From: an uncultured Pelagibacteraceae bacterium
GTDB lineage: Bacteria > Pseudomonadota > Alphaproteobacteria > Pelagibacterales > Pelagibacteraceae
Direction of reading: 5' to 3'
Assembly: GCA_902615045.1 (NCBI GenBank)
Contig: CACMNP010000001.1
Span: forward strand, 53,705 to 117,704
Length of the DNA: 64,000 nucleotides
This document shows, one piece after another, positions 1 through 9,430 of the stretch. The number at the start of each line of letters is the position of its first letter. Within the stretch, counting starts at the first letter, position 1. The position numbers and the translations under genes were made by a program. Under the pieces are notes generated by a model. That model had not been told where the DNA came from. It did no database searches and saw only the letters and a list, made by a program, of their open reading frames with translations.

Positions 1-518
1 GCATATTGCCCAAAGTAAGAAAATAACAAAAAACAAACTGCAATAACAACTAATGGGACACCTATTACTCTACGGGTGGCTTCAAGAAGAATTAATATTC
101 CAATAATTCCAAGTATAAGTTCTACTGGAATAGCAAAATCATTGGAAAGATTTATTTTAAGTAATATTCCACCCCTATCAACTAATTGATCATAAAAAAT
201 ATAAATATATAAACAACAAACTGCACCTATTATTGCAATGAATATATCTATAAAATTTACTTTTTTACCCCTTGCATATGGAAATATTAAAAAAGCAAGT
301 AAAAGTGCAAAACCAAGATGAATTGCTCTAGCAGGTAAACCTTTAAACATTCCAAAGTTTAACCAAAATGGAAATGGAGAAGCATACCAAAGCTGAAATA
401 AAGACCAGGTTATTGCAATACCTGCAACTAACTTTAAATGAAAACCTGTTAAATTTCTTGTAGGAGAAAGATCTTCTTTAATCTTATTTTCAATTTTTTT
501 ATCTATGTCTGCTGACAT
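1..518 (-). CDS. TRAP transporter permease (fused, TAXI-type), N-terminal part, runs off window
   Basis: Reverse-strand translation from ATG at 518: MSADIDKKIENKIKEDLSPTRNLTGFHLKLVAGIAITWSLFQLWYASPFPFW...; hydrophobic; downstream of a TAXI binding protein. Confidence 0.8.
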   Translation of the reverse strand, partial: MSADIDKKIENKIKEDLSPTRNLTGFHLKLVAGIAITWSLFQLWYASPFPFWLNFGMFKGLPARAIHLGFALLLAFLIFPYARGKKVNFIDIFIAIIGAVCCLYIYIFYDQLVDRGGILLKINLSNDFAIPVELILGIIGILILLEATRRVIGVPLVVIAVCFLLFSYFGQY

Positions 519-532
519 TCAGCTTAATATAT

Positions 533-564
533 AAAAAAAAAGGCCCAATAGATATATTGGGCCT
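533..564 (-). terminator. Intrinsic terminator between TAXI binding protein and permease
   Basis: Minus strand GGCCCAATA-TATC-TATTGGGCC (stem arms 542-550/555-563) followed by T9. Confidence 0.8.
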
Positions 565-585
565 CAATTTTTTATATAGATTTAA

Positions 586-1593
586 TTACATTAAACCAGC
601 TTCTTTGTAATATTTAACAGCTCCAGGATGAAGCGGTGCTGATAAACCATCAGCTATCATATTTTTTTTCTCTAAAGGAGCAAAAGCTGGATGTTGTTTT
701 CTAAAATCATCAAAATTTTCAAAAACAGCTTTTGTAACTTGATAAACTAAATCTTCAGAAACATCCATGCTTGTTACTACAGTAGCTTTGACACCAAATG
801 TAGTTACATCTTTTTTCTGTTTAGTATAAGTGCCTTTTGGAATTGTTGCAGATGCATAATAATCAGCTCCACTAATAATTCCGTCAATTACATCTCCTGT
901 TAAATTGATTGGCATAGCTTTAGCTGCACATGTTGCTGCTTGTTCCATTGCTCCATTTGGAAAACCTACTGAATATCCAAATGCATCAATTTTTCCATCA
1001 CATAAAGCTTTTACTTGCTCTGAAGATGTTAACTCAGTAACTGATTTAAAGAAACTGTTATCAACGCCCATGGCTTTCATTAATTCTTCCATTGTTCCTC
1101 TTTGACCAGAACCTGGATTTCCAATGTTTACTACTTTTCCTTTAAGACCCATAAAATCTTTAACTTTTGCTTTTTTTCTAGCCCAGATTTGAAATGGCTC
1201 GTTATGTACTGAGAAAACAGCTCTTAAATTTTTGAATTGTTTCCCTTCCCATTTGCTTGATCCATTGTAAGCATGAAATTGCCAGTCAGATTGTGCTACA
1301 CCAAATTGAAACTCGCCATCTTTTATTTGTCCGATGTTATAATTTGATCCTCCAGTTGAAGGAGCGGTACATCTGTAAGCTTTATCTTTCATACCTTTTT
1401 TTCTACCGTGTTCAGCACTAATTGCTGACTTATGTAACATTTTACAAATAGCGTTTCCTGTCTGAAAATAAACTCCAGTTGGTCCTCCTGTACCTATTGT
1501 AAAAAACTCTGCTGATTTTGCTATTGATCCAAATGAAAATATAGCAGCTAAAATAATCAGAGAGCTTGATATTGTTGATAATATTTTTTTCAT
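586..1593 (-). CDS. TAXI family TRAP transporter solute-binding protein
   Basis: Signal peptide, FTIGTGGPTGVYFQTGNAIC motif, 335 aa. Confidence 0.92.
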   Translation of the reverse strand: MKKILSTISSSLIILAAIFSFGSIAKSAEFFTIGTGGPTGVYFQTGNAICKMLHKSAISAEHGRKKGMKDKAYRCTAPSTGGSNYNIGQIKDGEFQFGVAQSDWQFHAYNGSSKWEGKQFKNLRAVFSVHNEPFQIWARKKAKVKDFMGLKGKVVNIGNPGSGQRGTMEELMKAMGVDNSFFKSVTELTSSEQVKALCDGKIDAFGYSVGFPNGAMEQAATCAAKAMPINLTGDVIDGIISGADYYASATIPKGTYTKQKKDVTTFGVKATVVTSMDVSEDLVYQVTKAVFENFDDFRKQHPAFAPLEKKNMIADGLSAPLHPGAVKYYKEAGLM

Positions 1594-1701
1594 ATACCCT
1601 CTCTTAAGTTTTAAAATTAAATCTAACTATTTATTGCTTCGAGTGTCTAGTAAATTCATTAAATATAAGTGTTGCTAATTAAGGAATTTCTTATGTGATT
1701 A

Positions 1702-2925
1702 TTATTTTTCAACCCAAGATTTTAATTTATTTACTCCTTCTACAACCTTTGGGGCGTACAATTTTATTAACTCGTCATTAATATCGGTTTTTTCATTAAT
1801 ATTTTTCATGAATGTATCTCCATCAAAGTCAGTAAAACTTAAACGAACTATCATCCTTTTTTGATCAAATCCAAAATCACTTCCTGGAAGTAAAGCAATA
1901 TTTAAATCAGTTAAAATTTCATCGCATAAAATTGACGAGCTATCAAATTTTTTATTTAAGAATTCTGGCAATAAATAAAAGCCACCCATTGGTTTGTTCA
2001 TAATAATATTATTAGATGATAAATTTCTATGAACGTATTCCCCAACAGCTTTAAGAATTTTTTTTGATTTTAAAATATAATCTTCGTGATTGGCATTAAA
2101 AGCAGATATTGCAGCAAACTGAATTGGTGAACTTACTGCAGAAAATGTTTCACTTGCTAAAACTTTCATAGATTTAAGTAATTCAATTTTTTTCTTTGGT
2201 ATTACAAAGTATCCAAGTCTCCATCCTCCAGCACCACACCATTTACTAAGACCGTTACTTATTATGACATTATCAGGGCAGTGTTCGAAAATAGAAATAT
2301 AATTCTCATCAAATGTTAATTCAGAATAAATTTCATCTGATAAAACTAGAATATTATATTTTTTTATTATTAAGGAAATTTCTTTTAAATTTTTACATAT
2401 TTGTCCTGATGGGTTATTTGGAGAATTAAGAAATAATAGATATTTTTTATCTGGTTTTTTTAAAATAATTTTTTCTATTTCTTGAGCTTTAGGAAACCAA
2501 TTGTTTTCAGCAGATGTTTGAATCCAATGATATTCATTATTAGCTATAATTGATTGTGGTTTATAAGATACCCAACTTGGAGCTGGTAACAAAACTTCAC
2601 CTTCAAATGCTAAATGCATCAAGAACATTAACTCTTTGGTTCCAGGACCGACAATGACCTGATCTGATTTAAAATTATAATTTTTCTTTTTCGACTCATA
2701 TTTTGCGATTGAGTCTCTTAGTTTATCTAATCCTTGGATAGGTAAATAGCTTTTTTGATGAGCATTTTTTTTTAATTCCTCAACAATAGTAATTGGAACC
2801 GGGAATGGTGATTGTCCAAATCCAAACTTAATAATATTTTTTCCTTCATTTTCAATAACTTTTGATTTTTCATTTATTTTTAGTGTTGCTGATAAACTAA
2901 GGCTTTTAATAGTATTTTTGATCAT
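1702..2925 (-). CDS. Pyridoxal-phosphate-dependent class I/II aminotransferase
   Basis: LFLNSPNNPSGQI, VLSDEIYSELTF, NGLSKWCGAGGWRLGY motifs. Confidence 0.88.
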   Translation of the reverse strand: MIKNTIKSLSLSATLKINEKSKVIENEGKNIIKFGFGQSPFPVPITIVEELKKNAHQKSYLPIQGLDKLRDSIAKYESKKKNYNFKSDQVIVGPGTKELMFLMHLAFEGEVLLPAPSWVSYKPQSIIANNEYHWIQTSAENNWFPKAQEIEKIILKKPDKKYLLFLNSPNNPSGQICKNLKEISLIIKKYNILVLSDEIYSELTFDENYISIFEHCPDNVIISNGLSKWCGAGGWRLGYFVIPKKKIELLKSMKVLASETFSAVSSPIQFAAISAFNANHEDYILKSKKILKAVGEYVHRNLSSNNIIMNKPMGGFYLLPEFLNKKFDSSSILCDEILTDLNIALLPGSDFGFDQKRMIVRLSFTDFDGDTFMKNINEKTDINDELIKLYAPKVVEGVNKLKSWVEK

Positions 2926-4883
2926 TACGATTTTAACTCAATAAGATTTTTATATTCATTTAAGACAGATGGATTGGATAATGCTTCAATATTATTTATT
3001 TTGTTGCCATCTATGACATTTTTAACAGCTACTTCTACAATTTTACCATTCTTAGTTCTTGGAATATCATTAACTGTAATTATTTTAGCAGGTACATGCC
3101 TAGGAGAAGCTTCATGTCTAATTGTTCTTTTTAGTTTCGAAATTAATTTTTCATCTAATTTATTATTTTTTGATAAAACTATAAAAAGTATTATTCTTAC
3201 ATCGTTATCCCAAGATTGACCTACTGCTATAGACTCTTTTATTTCTTTAAATTTTTCTACAACAGAATAAATTTCAGCTGTACCAAGTCGAACACCGCCT
3301 GGGTTTAAAGTTGCATCTGATCTTCCATAAATAATATAAGACCCATTACTCTTTCTCTCAGCATAATCTCCATGATGCCAAATATTTTTAAATTTTGAAA
3401 AGTAAGCTTTTTTATATTTAACTTTTCCAGGATCATTCCAAAATTTTAAAGGCATCGATGGAAATGGGTTTCTGCACACTAATTCTCCTTTTTTATTTAA
3501 AATTGATTTACCTTTTTCAGAAAATACTGCTGTATTCATGCCAAGACCATTGTTTTGTATTTCACCGCTATTTACCTTTGAATAAATGTTTCCATTTACA
3601 AAACAGGAAACAATATCTGTTCCTCCAGAAATAGATGCTAAATGAACATTTTTTTTTATATTTCTATAAACAAATTCAAAACCATCTTTTGATAGCGGAG
3701 ATCCTGTAGAGCAAATTGTTTTTAAAGACTCAAGTTTAATTTTTTCTTTTACTTTAACGTTGTGCTTTATAAGTTGATCAATATACTTTGCACTTATGCC
3801 AAATAGATTAACTTTCTCTTTATTTGCAATTTTTAACAATAGCTCTGGAGATTTATACATAGGAAAGCCATCAAATAACAATATTGATGCTTTAGATGCT
3901 AAGGCTGTAACAAGCCAATTCCACATCATCCATCCACAAGTTGTAAAGTAAAATACATTATCATTCGGTTTTATATTGCAATGTAATTGATGTTCTTTCA
4001 AATGTTGCAATAAAACTCCACCAGAACGATGACAAATACATTTTGGTTTACCTGTTGTGCCACTTGAGTATAAAATTGCAAGTTCGTGGTCAAAATCAAA
4101 TTTTTTTAATTTACTTATACTTATTTCAAGATTTTTAATCCTGGAGAAATAATAAAATTTAATATTTTTTATTTTTTTTAATTTTTTTAATTTTTTTCCA
4201 GGATAATTTAAAATTAATACTGATTTTATACTTTTTATTTTTTTTAATATTGTGGGCAATCTTTCAATAATATTTATTTCCTTTCCATTATAGTAATATT
4301 TATCAGTTATAATTAACAATTTAGGCTTAATTTGGGAAAAACGTTCTATAACTCCAGGTACACCAAAATCGGGTGAACATGAACTCCAGATAGCTCCTAT
4401 AGCGCTAGCGCTTAAAAAACACTCCACTGTTTCTATCTGATTTGGAGTATATGCAGCTATTCTGTCTTTTTCAAAAATATTTATTTTTTTATAAAATGTA
4501 ATTATTTTTTTTACTTCAATATTAAGTTCTTTCCAGGACTTTTGTTCTCTATAGCCATTTTCACTAACAAATGAAATAGCTTTTTGATTTGAATTTTTAA
4601 CTAAAAGATTTTCAGCAAAGTTCAATTTTGAATTAACAAAAAACTTACTATTAATAAGATCTTTTGTTAATTTAAATTTATTAGTTTTTACTCCAATTAT
4701 TTCAAAGTATTTCCAAATAGAATTCCAAAAATCTTTTTGATTTTTTATACTCCAATTTAGTAACTTTTTATAATTTCCAGAAAATGTATATTTATAATTC
4801 TTTGAAAGAAATTTCTCGTAATTAAATAAATTTGAATTTTTAATGAGCGCTTTAGACGGTTCCCAAAGTTTTTTTGGCATCAA
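2925..4883 (-). CDS. Acetoacetyl-CoA synthetase (acetoacetate-CoA ligase)
   Basis: AMP-binding motif YSSGTTGKPKCICH; GGTDIVSCF; full-length 652 aa; ATGA overlap with aminotransferase. Confidence 0.88.
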   Translation of the reverse strand: MMPKKLWEPSKALIKNSNLFNYEKFLSKNYKYTFSGNYKKLLNWSIKNQKDFWNSIWKYFEIIGVKTNKFKLTKDLINSKFFVNSKLNFAENLLVKNSNQKAISFVSENGYREQKSWKELNIEVKKIITFYKKINIFEKDRIAAYTPNQIETVECFLSASAIGAIWSSCSPDFGVPGVIERFSQIKPKLLIITDKYYYNGKEINIIERLPTILKKIKSIKSVLILNYPGKKLKKLKKIKNIKFYYFSRIKNLEISISKLKKFDFDHELAILYSSGTTGKPKCICHRSGGVLLQHLKEHQLHCNIKPNDNVFYFTTCGWMMWNWLVTALASKASILLFDGFPMYKSPELLLKIANKEKVNLFGISAKYIDQLIKHNVKVKEKIKLESLKTICSTGSPLSKDGFEFVYRNIKKNVHLASISGGTDIVSCFVNGNIYSKVNSGEIQNNGLGMNTAVFSEKGKSILNKKGELVCRNPFPSMPLKFWNDPGKVKYKKAYFSKFKNIWHHGDYAERKSNGSYIIYGRSDATLNPGGVRLGTAEIYSVVEKFKEIKESIAVGQSWDNDVRIILFIVLSKNNKLDEKLISKLKRTIRHEASPRHVPAKIITVNDIPRTKNGKIVEVAVKNVIDGNKINNIEALSNPSVLNEYKNLIELKS

Positions 4884-5042
4884 ATATTTATATTTATATT
4901 GTAAAATTTATGCTAACCTTAGACGATATAAATTGAAAATGAGAACTTTTTTCTATCTGATTCGGACTAGTTTTAGTCTATTTTTGTTCTTTTTGAGTAA
5001 CAAAATATAGTAGGCTTAAAAAAGATCATACTAAAGGTTGAT

Positions 5043-7523
5043 ATGTCAAAAAATAAGATTACCGCAGTTCTTGGACCTACAAATACCGGTAAAACTTTTT
5101 TAGCTATAGAAACTATGCTTTCATTCGATTCGGGAATGATAGGGTTTCCTCTTAGACTTTTAGCAAGAGAAGTGTATGACAAGATTATACAAAAGGTAGA
5201 TGTGTCTCAAGTTGCTCTTATTACTGGGGAAGAGAAAATTATACCAATAAATGCAAAGTATTTTTTGTGCACTGTCGAGTCAATGCCTGTAGATAAAGTT
5301 TTAGATTTTGTGGGAATAGATGAAATTCAAATGTGTTCAGATCATGAGAGAGGTCATATTTTTACTGATAGATTATTAAATCTCAGAGGCGAGAAATTAA
5401 CAATGCTAATGGGTTCCAATACTATAAAAAGTATTATTCAAAAACTTGATGATGATATTGAGTTTATAAATAAACAAAGATTGTCAAAACTCTCATTTAG
5501 TGGACACAAAAAAATTTCAAGAATTGAGAGAAAAAGTGCTGTTATCGCTTTTTCTACAGAGGAGGTTTATGCAATTGCTGAACTCATAAGAAGACAGAAA
5601 GGTGGTGCAGCAATAGTTATGGGATCTCTCAGCCCTAAAACTAGAAATGCTCAAGTGAGTTTATATCAATCTGGCGATGTTGATTATCTTGTTGCTACTG
5701 ATGCTATTGGAATGGGAATAAATATGGATCTAGACAATGTTTATTTTTCAAACATAAAAAAATTTGATGGAAAAAAAATTAGAAGATTAAAAATCTCAGA
5801 AATTGGGCAAATTTCAGGGAGAGCTGGTCGATATTTAAATGATGGAAGTTTTGGCATTACTGGGGATTGTGATGAAATTAATCCAGAAGAAATAGAGTTT
5901 TTAGAAAATCATAATTTTCCAGAAATACAAAACATATTCTGGAGAAATTCTAATCTAGATTTTAAAAATAAAGAAACCCTTTTAAAATCTTTAGATGATA
6001 AACCCAATAAAGATTGGTTGAGAAGGGTAGGAGAATGTGAAGATGAAAAAGTTTTAAAATATTTTTTAAAAGAAAATAACAACAGTATAGAAAATAATTC
6101 AAACATTTTGAAAATTCTCTGGGAATGTTGTCAAATACCTGATTTTGTCAAAAAAACTTACGGTCACCATTTGGAAGTTGTAGATAAAGTATTCAATTTT
6201 TTGACAGGTGAAGAAAGCAAAATACCTAATTATTATATGAAAAAACAACTTTCTATGCTTGATAAGCTAGATGGAAATGTAGACTCAATTTCAAATAGAA
6301 TATCGAATGTAAGAACTTGGTCATACGTTGCAAACAAATCTAATTGGGTTGAAAATCAAGATTATTGGGTCGAACGAACTAAAAACTTAGAGGATAAATT
6401 ATCGGATAGACTTCATGATGAATTAACCAAAACTTTTATAGATAAAAGAGCTAGCGTCTTAGCCAAAGGATTAAAACAAGATATTGAGCTAAAAACTGAA
6501 ATTATTGAGGAGGAAAAGGTATTGATTAATGATCAATATATTGGAATTTTAAAAGGTCTAAAACTTCAATTAGATTTAAAAGTGGATGCTCTAGATGCAG
6601 ATATTAAATCATTAAAAAAAGCTGCAAGGCAAAATGTAGGCCCAGAAATAATCAATAGAATACAACAAATAATGGATACTGGACTTATAGAATTGAAAGA
6701 TGACTTTAAGATATATTGGAGAAATGATCCAATAGCAAAACTGACAGCTGGATCCGATTATCTTAATCCAAAAATTGATTTGATCATAGATGAAATGATT
6801 GAGAATAATGAAAGAAATAATTTAAACGACTACCTAAATAAATGGATAATAAAAAAAATTGAAACTGAACTTAATAGTTTAATTGAGTTGAAAAACATTA
6901 AAGAAGATAACCCAGAACTTAGAGCTTTAGCATACAGACTTTATGAAAATAATGGTGTTATAAAAAGATCAAATATCTCTGAATATCTAAAAAAAATAAA
7001 TCAAGATGATAGGAAAAAATTAAGAAAACTAGGTGTTAAGTTTGGAAGATATCATGTCTTTTTATTTAAGTTATTCAAACCAAGTTCGGTTTCTTTAAGA
7101 ATATTATTATGGAAAAGTTATAATAACGAGTTTTTGAATTTATCGCCTCCAACATTCGGACTAAATTTTTTAAATAATATGAAAACTGCAAATAGAGACT
7201 TTATGTTACTTTGTGGTTTTGAAAAATTTGACGATATTTATGTTAGAATTGATATTCTCGAGAGATTATTCTTATTAATATTTAATTCAAAAAAAGACGA
7301 AAAAGAAGAAGTAAAGGTTATGCCTGAAATGTTAAACTTACTTGGTTGTTCAAAAGAAAATTTTAAAAAGCTTTTAAAAAAGATGGATTATAAAATTTTT
7401 GAGAAAGAAAAAGAATTTTTTATAAAATATGTTCCAACAAAAAAGAAAATTTTTAAAAAATATGACAAAAAGGACTATTCTAATAATCCATTCGGTGTAT
7501 TAAACCAATTAAACCTAAAATAA
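5043..7523 (+). CDS. SUV3-like DEAD/DEAH-family RNA helicase
   Basis: Walker A GPTNTGKT, DEIQM box, ATDAIGMGINMDL and QISGRAGRY motifs. Confidence 0.88.
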   Translation: MSKNKITAVLGPTNTGKTFLAIETMLSFDSGMIGFPLRLLAREVYDKIIQKVDVSQVALITGEEKIIPINAKYFLCTVESMPVDKVLDFVGIDEIQMCSDHERGHIFTDRLLNLRGEKLTMLMGSNTIKSIIQKLDDDIEFINKQRLSKLSFSGHKKISRIERKSAVIAFSTEEVYAIAELIRRQKGGAAIVMGSLSPKTRNAQVSLYQSGDVDYLVATDAIGMGINMDLDNVYFSNIKKFDGKKIRRLKISEIGQISGRAGRYLNDGSFGITGDCDEINPEEIEFLENHNFPEIQNIFWRNSNLDFKNKETLLKSLDDKPNKDWLRRVGECEDEKVLKYFLKENNNSIENNSNILKILWECCQIPDFVKKTYGHHLEVVDKVFNFLTGEESKIPNYYMKKQLSMLDKLDGNVDSISNRISNVRTWSYVANKSNWVENQDYWVERTKNLEDKLSDRLHDELTKTFIDKRASVLAKGLKQDIELKTEIIEEEKVLINDQYIGILKGLKLQLDLKVDALDADIKSLKKAARQNVGPEIINRIQQIMDTGLIELKDDFKIYWRNDPIAKLTAGSDYLNPKIDLIIDEMIENNERNNLNDYLNKWIIKKIETELNSLIELKNIKEDNPELRALAYRLYENNGVIKRSNISEYLKKINQDDRKKLRKLGVKFGRYHVFLFKLFKPSSVSLRILLWKSYNNEFLNLSPPTFGLNFLNNMKTANRDFMLLCGFEKFDDIYVRIDILERLFLLIFNSKKDEKEEVKVMPEMLNLLGCSKENFKKLLKKMDYKIFEKEKEFFIKYVPTKKKIFKKYDKKDYSNNPFGVLNQLNLK

Positions 7524-7948
7524 TGTTTAATTTATTTAAAAAAGAAAAAGAGAATAAGAATGACGGAAATCATTTATCTTTAATTAGTGTCGCCGCTCTT
7601 CTAATCCATTCTGCAAAGATAGACGAAAATTTCACAGAAAAAGAGAAAACAATAATTAAAAATGCCTTAATTGAAATGGGTGCCGATGAGAATAATTTAG
7701 ATGAAATAATAATTGATGCTGAATCTAGAGAAAAAGACTCAAATCAGATTTTAGAGTTTACTAAAGAAGTAAAAAATAGAAGTTTAGATGAAAAAAAAAT
7801 AGTTATTGAAGCATTATGGACAATTATTTATTCAGATGAGCAAGCAGATATGTATGAAAGTAACCTAATGAGAAGGTTGTCTGGTTTGTTATATCTTGAT
7901 GCAAAAGTTGTAGGTGACATAAAAGAAAAAGTTAAATTAAATCAATGA
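7523..7948 (+). CDS. TerB-like (tellurite resistance TerB fold) protein
   Basis: [34 protein letters not shown]... resembles TerB domain; overlaps helicase stop. Confidence 0.75.
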   Translation: MFNLFKKEKENKNDGNHLSLISVAALLIHSAKIDENFTEKEKTIIKNALIEMGADENNLDEIIIDAESREKDSNQILEFTKEVKNRSLDEKKIVIEALWTIIYSDEQADMYESNLMRRLSGLLYLDAKVVGDIKEKVKLNQ

Positions 7949-8271
7949 CATATTTGGTCAATGATAAATGCATAAAATGTAAACACACAACTTGCGTCGA
8001 TGTTTGTCCTGTTGATTGTTTTTATGAGGGCAAAAATATGCTTGTAATTAAACCTGATGAGTGTATAGATTGTGGCGTTTGTGAACCTGAGTGTCCTATT
8101 GATGCTATAGTTTCAGATACAGAACCTGGCAACGAAAAATGGTTAGAGTTAAACAAAAAATATTCGGAAATATGGCCAAATATATCGGAAGCAAAAAAAC
8201 CTATGCCAGACCACGAGAAGTTTAAAAATGAAGAAAATAAGTTTGATAAATACTTTGAAGAAAACGTTTAA
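7945..8271 (+). CDS. fdxA: Ferredoxin family protein (7Fe-8S type)
   Basis: [21 protein letters not shown] and [16 protein letters not shown] cysteine motifs. Confidence 0.93.
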   Translation: MTYLVNDKCIKCKHTTCVDVCPVDCFYEGKNMLVIKPDECIDCGVCEPECPIDAIVSDTEPGNEKWLELNKKYSEIWPNISEAKKPMPDHEKFKNEENKFDKYFEENV

Positions 8272-9100
8272 ATCTAAAAACTCTGCTAATAAAAAAAAAA
8301 CTATTAAACAAAAGAAAATAAAATCTATTAGTAAAATTAAAAAAGCTAAAGTAGCAGTTAAAGTTAAAAAAGCAAAAACTGTAGCTAAAACAAAAAAATC
8401 GAAGATACAAAAAAAAATAGTTAAATCTGTTACTGGGAAAATTGAGAAAAAAGATACCTCTGAGGCAAGCTCAAGTCTCTTACGTATCCCTAAAAGTAAT
8501 GAACAAAAACCAGAAATTAAAAAAGTTAAAAAACAAGAGACTGAAAAAAAAGAGTATAAAATAAAAGATTATGTTGTGTATCCCAAACATGGCGTTGGTC
8601 AAATCACTGAATTTAAAAAAATGAATATTGGGGGAATTGATATAGAAGCTTATATCTTAAAATTTGAGAAAGATAAGGCTAATGGAATGGTTCCAGTAAA
8701 TAAGCAAACACACCTAAGACCACTAGCTACAGTAAATCAAGTTAACAAATGTATCAGTATTTTAAAAAGTAAACCAAAAATTAAAAGAAGCATGTGGAGT
8801 AGAAGAGCACAAGAGTATGAAGCAAAAATCTCATCTGGTAAAATTTATGAGCTTGCTGAAGTAGTTAGAGATCTTAACAAGGGAGATGATCTTATGGTTG
8901 ATCAATCATATAGTGAAAGACAACTTTTCGAAAAAGCTTATGATAGAATACTTACAGAATTTCAAATAATCTTAAATTTAAGCTTAGAAGACACGCAAAA
9001 AAAACTTGATAAAGCATTAAAAAGAAATCTTGAAAAACAAGCTCAAAAGGTTGAAAATAAACCTCCTGAAGAAGAAATTACTGAGGAAATAGCCAAATAA
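8228..9100 (+). CDS. carD: CarD family transcriptional regulator with long Lys-rich N-terminal extension
   Basis: C-terminal CarD domain [22 protein letters not shown]...; N-terminal [24 protein letters not shown] repeats; start overlaps ferredoxin by 44 nt. Confidence 0.88.
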   Translation: MKKISLINTLKKTFKSKNSANKKKTIKQKKIKSISKIKKAKVAVKVKKAKTVAKTKKSKIQKKIVKSVTGKIEKKDTSEASSSLLRIPKSNEQKPEIKKVKKQETEKKEYKIKDYVVYPKHGVGQITEFKKMNIGGIDIEAYILKFEKDKANGMVPVNKQTHLRPLATVNQVNKCISILKSKPKIKRSMWSRRAQEYEAKISSGKIYELAEVVRDLNKGDDLMVDQSYSERQLFEKAYDRILTEFQIILNLSLEDTQKKLDKALKRNLEKQAQKVENKPPEEEITEEIAK

Positions 9101-9137
9101 AAAAAAACGCTTCTCACGCAAGCGCCATGAGAAGCGT
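9099..9137 (-). terminator. Intrinsic terminator for the minus-strand mini-gene
   Basis: Minus strand ACGCTTCTCA-(11 nt)-TGAGAAGCGT followed by T9; 10-bp perfect stem (9107-9116/9128-9137). Confidence 0.8.
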
Positions 9138-9160
9138 TATTTAATAAAAAGAATACTAAA

Positions 9161-9244
9161 CTATTTTCTTCTTTTCTTTTTAGCTTTTTTCTTAGCTTTT
9201 TTCTTAGTTTTCTTTTTAGCAGCTTTTTTTCTTCTTTTAGCCAT
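9161..9244 (-). CDS. 27-aa Lys/Arg-rich mini-protein MAKRRKKAAKKKTKKKAKKKAKKKRRK
   Basis: ATG with GGGAG Shine-Dalgarno 6 nt upstream, stop TAG, intrinsic terminator 24 nt downstream; below the ORF-track cutoff. Confidence 0.75.
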   Translation of the reverse strand: MAKRRKKAAKKKTKKKAKKKAKKKRRK

Positions 9245-9267
9245 CTTTAGCTCCCTTTTTTTTAATT

Positions 9268-9286
9268 ACGAATCTTTTTGATTCGT
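9268..9286 (-). promoter_or_regulatory. 5'UTR hairpin of the Lys-rich mini-gene
   Basis: ACGAATC-AAAAA-GATTCGT perfect 7-bp inverted repeat upstream of the ATG. Confidence 0.45.
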
Positions 9287-9430
9287 TTAATTACCTTTTT
9301 GTAATTTTTTTGAGTAGTTATGTCAATTACATTATTTTTTGTATTTAATTAATTTTTTTTTTTAAAAATTAAAAAATTAATAATTAAAAAAAGTTAAGTA
9401 AAATAGGGATTATTATACAAGTTTTTTAAA

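Noticed and set aside
905-1105. 66-aa ORF antisense to the TAXI binding protein
   Set aside because: Fully antisense to a confident gene, no RBS or domain evidence
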